From the NCBI GenBank assembly GCA_031276055.1, contig JAISNW010000245.1:1-6303 (forward strand): a DNA stretch of 6,303 nucleotides. Direction: 5' to 3'. This stretch comes from Deferribacteraceae bacterium (GTDB taxonomy: Bacteria; Chrysiogenota; Deferribacteres; Deferribacterales; JAISNW01). The stretch's first letter is position 1, and each line of letters opens with the position of its first letter. A model generated the notes under the pieces. The model was not told the DNA's origin and searched no databases. It was given only the letters and a program-made list of their open reading frames with translations. Of this stretch, positions 6,273 through 6,303 are shown piece after piece. The translations under genes and the position numbers were made by a program.

Positions 6273-6303
6273 ACTTGTTGGAGCGCTACACAAGCTGGTT
6301 GAG
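6250..6303 (+). CDS. xseA: N-terminal fragment of exodeoxyribonuclease VII large subunit
   Basis: Only the first 18 codons are in the window, starting at ATG 6250 and open to the edge. They read MQQFSVTELVGALHKLVE. The pattern [F/Y]-[S/T]-V-[T/S]-E-L, followed by a helix ending L-[V/L]-E, is the typical opening of XseA, where it begins the OB-fold DNA-binding domain of the enzyme that degrades single-stranded DNA. The gene overlaps the ftsB end (6250-6272) in another frame. No Shine-Dalgarno sequence is visible, so expression probably depends on translational coupling to ftsB. The assignment rests on a short match and should be confirmed with downstream sequence. Confidence 0.68.
   Translation, partial: MQQFSVTELVGALHKLVE

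Overview
The window comes from a diderm (Gram-negative) bacterium of moderate GC. Three things point that way: an outer-membrane-type lipoprotein lytic transglycosylase, two ADP-heptose:LPS-type glycosyltransferases (GT9) and an FtsB-type divisome protein. The phylum cannot be fixed from the sequence. All supported genes are on the + strand and tightly packed, with no gene-free stretch longer than about 105 bases, and both edges cut through a gene.

Layout: (1) 1-183 is the C-terminal end of a RecB/AddA-type PD-(D/E)XK nuclease. (2) 249-1673 is an MltD-like lipoprotein with an SLT (GH23) domain and LysM repeats. (3) 1680-2684 is the first GT9 heptosyltransferase, 6 bases downstream and probably cotranscribed with mltD. 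(4) 2685-2789 is a 105-base gap with a good sigma-70 promoter carrying an extended -10. (5) 2790-3941 is a solitary beta-class DNA methyltransferase with a helical, HEAT-like N-terminal domain; it is more AT-rich than its neighbours and uses different Arg codons. (6) 3978-4925 is a second GT9 heptosyltransferase. (7) 4946-5884 is a GtrB/ArnC/Dpm1-type polyisoprenyl-phosphate glycosyltransferase with two C-terminal membrane helices. (8) 5885-5984 is a structured gap containing an inverted repeat, a T-run and a second promoter with an extended -10. (9) 5985-6272 is ftsB. (10) 6250-6303 is the first 18 codons of a probable xseA, overlapping ftsB.

Taken together this is a cell-envelope cluster: peptidoglycan turnover (MltD), LPS inner-core assembly (two GT9 enzymes), a lipid-linked sugar donor (GT2) and septum assembly (FtsB). 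DNA-processing genes (AddA/RecB-like and XseA) flank it. The methyltransferase does not fit the theme and looks like a later insertion between the two heptosyltransferase genes.

I see no RNA gene, CRISPR array, insertion sequence or toxin-antitoxin pair. I also see no strong candidate for an entirely new system. The items most worth a second look are the methyltransferase insertion and the structured promoter region ahead of ftsB.
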